This document shows, piece by piece, positions 60,652 through 64,000 of a stretch of 64,000 nt of DNA (its first letter is position 1; the number at the start of each line of letters is the position of its first letter). The position numbers and the translations under genes were made by a program. The DNA comes from CAMPKL01 sp963817465 (GTDB taxonomy: Bacteria; Acidobacteriota; Terriglobia; Bryobacterales; UBA6623), in NCBI GenBank assembly GCA_963817465.1, contig CAWFOP010000022.1, forward strand, positions 558,001 to 622,000, read 5' to 3'. The notes under the pieces are model-generated. The model had not been told where the DNA came from. It saw only the letters and a list, made by a program, of their open reading frames with translations, and did no database searches.

Positions 60652-61855
60652 ATGAGCACTTCCGAGAAGCAGCCCACGATTCTGATCTGCGACGACGACG
60701 ATCTCATCATCTCCTCGCTGCGCGGGCTGTTCGCGCTCGAGACCAACTACGAGCTGCTCGAGTTCACCGACCCCGCCGAAGCCGCCGAAGAAGCCCGTCG
60801 CCGCCCGATCGATCTGGTTATCTCCGACTTCCTGATGCCCGAGATGAACGGCGTGGAGCTGCTCAAGCGCATCCGCAAAGCGCAGCCCGAGGCGGTCCGC
60901 ATCTTACTCACCGGATTCGCCGACAAAGAGAACGCGATTCGCGCGATCAACGAGGTCGGCCTCTACCACTATCTCGAAAAACCCTGGGACAACGACAATC
61001 TGCTCCTGCTGGTCCGCAACGCGCTCAACGAGAAGAGCCTGCGCCGCCGCTTATCGGAGAAAGTTCGGGAATTCGAAGACCTCATCCAGCGTCACGGCCG
61101 GCTCAGCGACGAGCACGCCCTACTCGAGCAAGAACTCGATATGGCGGCGCGCGTGCAGCGGAGCTTGCTCCCCGAAGGGCCGCCCAAGCTGGCCGATTAT
61201 CGCGTGGCTTGGCACTTCCAACCGAGCTCCGCGCTGGGCGGCGATTTCTATGACGCGGTCGAGACTGAAGAGCGAGTCGTGTTTCTGCTGGCCGACGCCA
61301 GCGGCCACGGCGTCCAGTCGGCGCTGAGCTCGGTCTTGCTCAAGGCCAGCTTTCAGGATGCCGCGCTTTCCGTCAAGGACCCTCAATCGTTGCTCAGCCG
61401 CATGAACGCGAGTCTCAACCGCTTCATGCCCACTGGCATGTACGCCTGCGCGGCGTTGATCTGGATCGAGGCGCGGCGGCGCGGAGCTGTCGGTGGTCAA
61501 TGCCGGCCTGCCGCATCCGCGCGTGCTGCGCAACAGTTCCGGCGTCGTCGATGAGCTGCCGCTCGAAGGCATGCCGCTCGGCTTATTCGCGGAAAGCTTT
61601 GAGGGCGCCCATGACATAGCCGCGGTGACGCTGGAGCCCGGCGATACGCTCTTACTCGCCACCGACGGTCTCGCCGAGGCGCGCGACTCGGAGAACCGCT
61701 TCTTCGAGGATGCTCGCCTCGAAAGTCTGCTGTCCAAGCTGTCGGCCAAGCCTCCGCAAGAGATCTTGACCGAGCTTGCGTCCGCCGCCGCGGGTTTTAC
61801 CGGAAAACGAGGATTGGTCGACGACCTTACGATGATCGCCCTCGCGCGGACTTGA
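60652..61855 (+). CDS. Receiver-SpoIIE phosphatase (RsbU-like), interrupted by one +1 frameshift
   Basis: A 400-aa protein after correction. An N-terminal receiver domain has acidic ILICDDDD, phospho-acceptor Asp59 (VISDFLMPEMNG) and YLEKPW. A coiled linker (about 125-165) leads to a PP2C/SpoIIE domain with LGGDFYDAV and ADASGHGVQSALSS metal sites, then VNAGLPHPRVL and LATDGLAEARDSEN. The frame changes within 61471-61480 (GAGGCGCGGC), where one extra base must be removed to read into ELSVVNAG. By family knowledge it dephosphorylates a STAS antagonist on an environmental signal; the STAS/RsbW pair at 6 kb is a candidate partner. Confidence 0.87.
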
Positions 61856-62255
61856 CGCGCTTCAGGATCTTTTCCGCGCGATCCTCGCTGAAGGCCCACC
61901 ACCCCGCTGCAATCGCCCGCGCCGGATCGACCGGGCGGTTGTAGACGTAGACCCACGCATCGACGTCGGGTTCGATCAGCCGCAGCGGGCGTCGAACGTA
62001 TTCGGAGGCCTGAGGCTGGGCCGGGTCGTACTCTTCGAAGTCGTCGAGGCTTTTGAGGGTCTCCGGTCCGAGCAGCTCGAAGACCTCGCCAGCGACCGCG
62101 CCGTCGGCCTCCACCAAACCGGGGTAGTCGCCCAGGTCGTAGAGCGCGCCGGGAATCTTGCACGACGCGACGAATCGAAGCTCCGCGTCCAAGCCCAGCA
62201 ATCTCTGCACGGCGAAAGCCCGCATCAGAGTGCCGTAGAACGCGATCAGCTTCAT
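61827..62255 (-). CDS. Gamma-glutamylcyclotransferase-like (AIG2/GGCT) protein
   Basis: A 142-aa GGCT-fold protein. The start MKLIAFYGTLMRAFAVQRLL at 62255 contains the family's Y-G-T-L motif, followed by CKIPGALYDLGDYPGLVE, EVFELLGPETLKSLDDFEEYD (with the catalytic-type Glu) and the tyrosine-bearing WVYVYNRPVD. Relatives cyclise gamma-glutamyl peptides to 5-oxoproline, but bacterial members are poorly studied. Its 3' end overlaps the convergent phosphatase gene by 29 nt. Confidence 0.85.
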   Translation of the reverse strand: MKLIAFYGTLMRAFAVQRLLGLDAELRFVASCKIPGALYDLGDYPGLVEADGAVAGEVFELLGPETLKSLDDFEEYDPAQPQASEYVRRPLRLIEPDVDAWVYVYNRPVDPARAIAAGWWAFSEDRAEKILKRVKSARGRSS

Positions 62256-62306
62256 CGCTTTCAGACTAGCCGAGCCTCCGGCGACGCTGCGCCGGAATCG
62301 GCTACG

Positions 62307-63848
62307 ATGTCGGGTCTGGCCATGTCTTTTCGCTTCTTGCTCTGCATCCTCGTCGTACTTACCGCCTGCGGAAAGGCGCCCGAAGCTCCTCAAACCTCCG
62401 CGCGCACTCCGAACGTCCTCATCATCTATGCCGACGACCTCGGCTTCGGAGACTCCGGCGCATACGGCGCGACGGCGGTCAAGACGCCCAACATCGACCG
62501 TTTGGCCTCGGAAGGCCTGCGCTTCACGAATGGTTACGCCGCGGCGTCGACCTGCACGCCATCGCGCTACGCCCTGCTGACCGGCAAGTATCCGTTCCGG
62601 CAAGAAGGCGTGCACGTGCTGCCCGGCAACGCGCCCCTGATCATCCGGCCCGGCACGACCACGGTCGCGTCAATGATGCGCGACGCCGGATACCGCACCG
62701 GCGTCGTCGGCAAATGGCATTTGGGGTTGGGCGATGGAGACGTCGACTGGAACGGCGACATCAAGCCCGGCCCGCTCGAGATCGGCTTCGACTACGCCTT
62801 CCTGATTCCGGCCACCGGCGATCGAGTGCCCTGCGTCTTCGTCGAAGACCATCGCGTGGTCGGCCTCGATCCCAGCGACCCTATCCAGGTCAGCTTCGCC
62901 GAGAAGGTGGGCGACGAACCCACCGGCCGTGAAAATCCCGAACTGCTCAAGATGCACCCGAGTCATGGCCACGACTTTACGATCGTCAACGGCATCAGCC
63001 GGATTGGGTACATGTCGGGAGGCCATGCGGCTCGCTGGGTCGATGAAGACATCGCCGATACTCTCGCCGGCAAGGCCGTCGACTTCATCGAGCGCAACAA
63101 GGAACAGCCGTTCTTCCTTTACTTCGCCTATCACGACATTCATGTCCCCCGCGTGCCGAACCCGCGATTCGTCGGCTCGACCGAGATGGGTCCGCGCGGC
63201 GATGCCATCGCGCAGCTCGACTGGGCAACGGGCGAGGTGTTGGGTGCGCTCGACCGCCTCGGTCTGGCCGACGACACGCTCGTGATCTTCACAAGCGACA
63301 ACGGCCCAGTCGTCGACGACGGCTACAAGGATCAGGCCGTCGAAAAGCTTGACGGCCACGACCCTGCCGGAGGGCTGCGCGGAGGCAAATACAGCGCCTT
63401 CGAGGCCGGCACGCGCGAGCCCTTCATCGTGCGCTGGCCGGGCCACGTCGAGACCGGCACGTCCGACGCCGTCGTCAGCCAGACCGACTTTCTAGCTTCG
63501 CTGGCCGCATTAGTCGATCAGGCTTTGCCGCCCGAAGCCGGCCCGGACAGCGTCAACGTGCTCGACGCGCTGCTCGGCAAATCTCAGCAAGGCCGCACCC
63601 AACTCATCGAGACATCGCAAACGCTGTCTTTGAGAGACGGCGACTGGAAGTACATCGAGCCTCATGCCGGCGCTGCGCTGAACAAGAACGTCAACATCGA
63701 GACCGGCCTGAGCATGGAGCCGCAGCTTTACGAGTTGGCCGCGGACCCCGGCGAACAGCACAATCTCGCCGCGGAAAATCCCGACAAGGCGGCCGAGATG
63801 AAGGCTGAGCTCGACAAGATCCGCGAAGCCGGTCACAGTCGCGACTAG
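62307..63848 (+). CDS. Lipoprotein sulfatase (arylsulfatase family)
   Basis: A 513-aa type I sulfatase. The lipobox LTAC (Cys21) follows a hydrophobic leader. Metal site residues start at LIIYADDLGFGDSG, and the formylglycine motif is C83-T-P-S-R (STCTPSRYALLTG), needing maturation by a formylglycine-generating enzyme. Further blocks: VVGKWHLGLG, YFAYHDIHVPRVPNPRF, FTSDNGPVVDDG and LRGGKYSAFEAGTREPFIVRW. It removes sulfate from polysaccharides or other esters at the cell envelope. A second in-frame ATG at 62322 (MSFRFLLCILVV) is equally good as a start. Confidence 0.94.
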   Translation: MSGLAMSFRFLLCILVVLTACGKAPEAPQTSARTPNVLIIYADDLGFGDSGAYGATAVKTPNIDRLASEGLRFTNGYAAASTCTPSRYALLTGKYPFRQEGVHVLPGNAPLIIRPGTTTVASMMRDAGYRTGVVGKWHLGLGDGDVDWNGDIKPGPLEIGFDYAFLIPATGDRVPCVFVEDHRVVGLDPSDPIQVSFAEKVGDEPTGRENPELLKMHPSHGHDFTIVNGISRIGYMSGGHAARWVDEDIADTLAGKAVDFIERNKEQPFFLYFAYHDIHVPRVPNPRFVGSTEMGPRGDAIAQLDWATGEVLGALDRLGLADDTLVIFTSDNGPVVDDGYKDQAVEKLDGHDPAGGLRGGKYSAFEAGTREPFIVRWPGHVETGTSDAVVSQTDFLASLAALVDQALPPEAGPDSVNVLDALLGKSQQGRTQLIETSQTLSLRDGDWKYIEPHAGAALNKNVNIETGLSMEPQLYELAADPGEQHNLAAENPDKAAEMKAELDKIREAGHSRD

Positions 63849-64000
63849 CCCCGCGCCGCATGCGCCGGCGGGCTCGCCGGCCGCCCCGCCGGTCTCTCGG
63901 GCCGCGGGCAGCAATCCAACGGACAGACGTCGTGATTGGGCGCACGCAGTCCGAGCGCGCGCCGCTCTACGGATGGATCGAGGCGTTCGAGGACCAACTC
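63845..64000 (-). CDS. Possible 3' end of a gene entering from the right edge
   Basis: A 51-codon open frame from the window edge to a TAG at 63845 reads ELVLERLDPSVERRALGLRA, then PNHDVCPLDCCPR and a Pro/Ala-rich tail. The first part looks gene-like, and the convergent layout with the sulfatase (4-bp overlap of stop codons) is reasonable. No family can be named from this fragment. A GC-rich hairpin (63864-63881) lies inside the tail. Confidence 0.35.
   Translation of the reverse strand, partial: ELVLERLDPSVERRALGLRAPNHDVCPLDCCPRPERPAGRPASPPAHAARG

Noticed and set aside
19753..61855. A shared slippery sequence at all nine +1 sites
   Set aside because: Contexts differ (A-runs, T-run, CC, isolated A or T, GC-rich). 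Three sites have GACGGCG or similar nearby, but this heptamer is common in GC-rich coding sequence, so no motif is claimed.
1..64000. tRNA/rRNA genes, CRISPR arrays, insertion sequences, prophage or integrase genes
   Set aside because: None was recognised on either strand by eye; a covariance-model search (tRNAscan-SE, Infernal) would be needed to exclude small RNAs.

Overview
This window is a GC-rich bacterial chromosome segment with tightly packed genes and many 4-nt ATGA/GTGA start-stop overlaps. The likely source is an Acidobacteriota member of the Bryobacter/Solibacter type. This is inferred from an Oar-like TonB receptor with an N-terminal carboxypeptidase-regulatory domain, secreted S9 peptidase, zincin, sulfatase and glycosidases, and a complete division/cell-wall (dcw) cluster. 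No rRNA, tRNA, CRISPR array, IS element or phage gene was seen.

Layout. 1-5.5 kb: a partial secreted glycosidase-like gene, a polyprenyl-phosphate sugar transferase, an S9 peptidase and a VapBC-type toxin-antitoxin pair. 5.5-19 kb: accessory metabolism and stress genes: a VOC protein, a STAS/RsbW partner-switch pair, a GH127-like hydrolase, a YbgC-like thioesterase, a cation/proton antiporter with amidohydrolase, a secreted zincin, enolase, an acetyltransferase, a UDP-galactopyranose-mutase-like flavoprotein and a fused esterase-SMP30 protein. 19.3-29.4 kb: a divergent light/membrane-lipid locus. SRPBCC protein, photolyase and TspO run leftward. A desaturase, FAD oxidoreductase, DUF1365, two CFA-family methyltransferases, DUF2878, DUF1295 and a B12-binding MerR regulator of the LitR/CarH family run rightward as one overlapping operon. 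The 57-bp divergent promoter region carries three TGT/ACA elements exactly 11 bp apart, the layout expected of a CarH operator, overlapping promoters for both arms.

30.2-47.2 kb: the dcw cluster mraZ-rsmH-ftsL-ftsI-murE-murF-mraY-murD-ftsW-murG-murC-ftsQ-ftsA-ftsZ, without murB or ddl, preceded by three GTGG boxes at 10-bp spacing (MraZ operator). 47.4-64 kb: an SDR, a fused two-domain E1 dehydrogenase, a histidine kinase/response regulator pair, an SLC5 symporter, a large TonB-dependent receptor, a DGSGG-repeat lipoprotein, a di-heme peroxidase, an RsbU-like phosphatase, a GGCT-like protein and a sulfatase.

One striking property runs through the window. Six otherwise well-conserved genes are interrupted by single-base frame changes. 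There are nine events, and every one is one extra base; none is a deletion. Removing the extra bases restores full-length proteins of normal size. Sequencing or assembly insertion error is the simplest explanation, but the uniform sign deserves checking.
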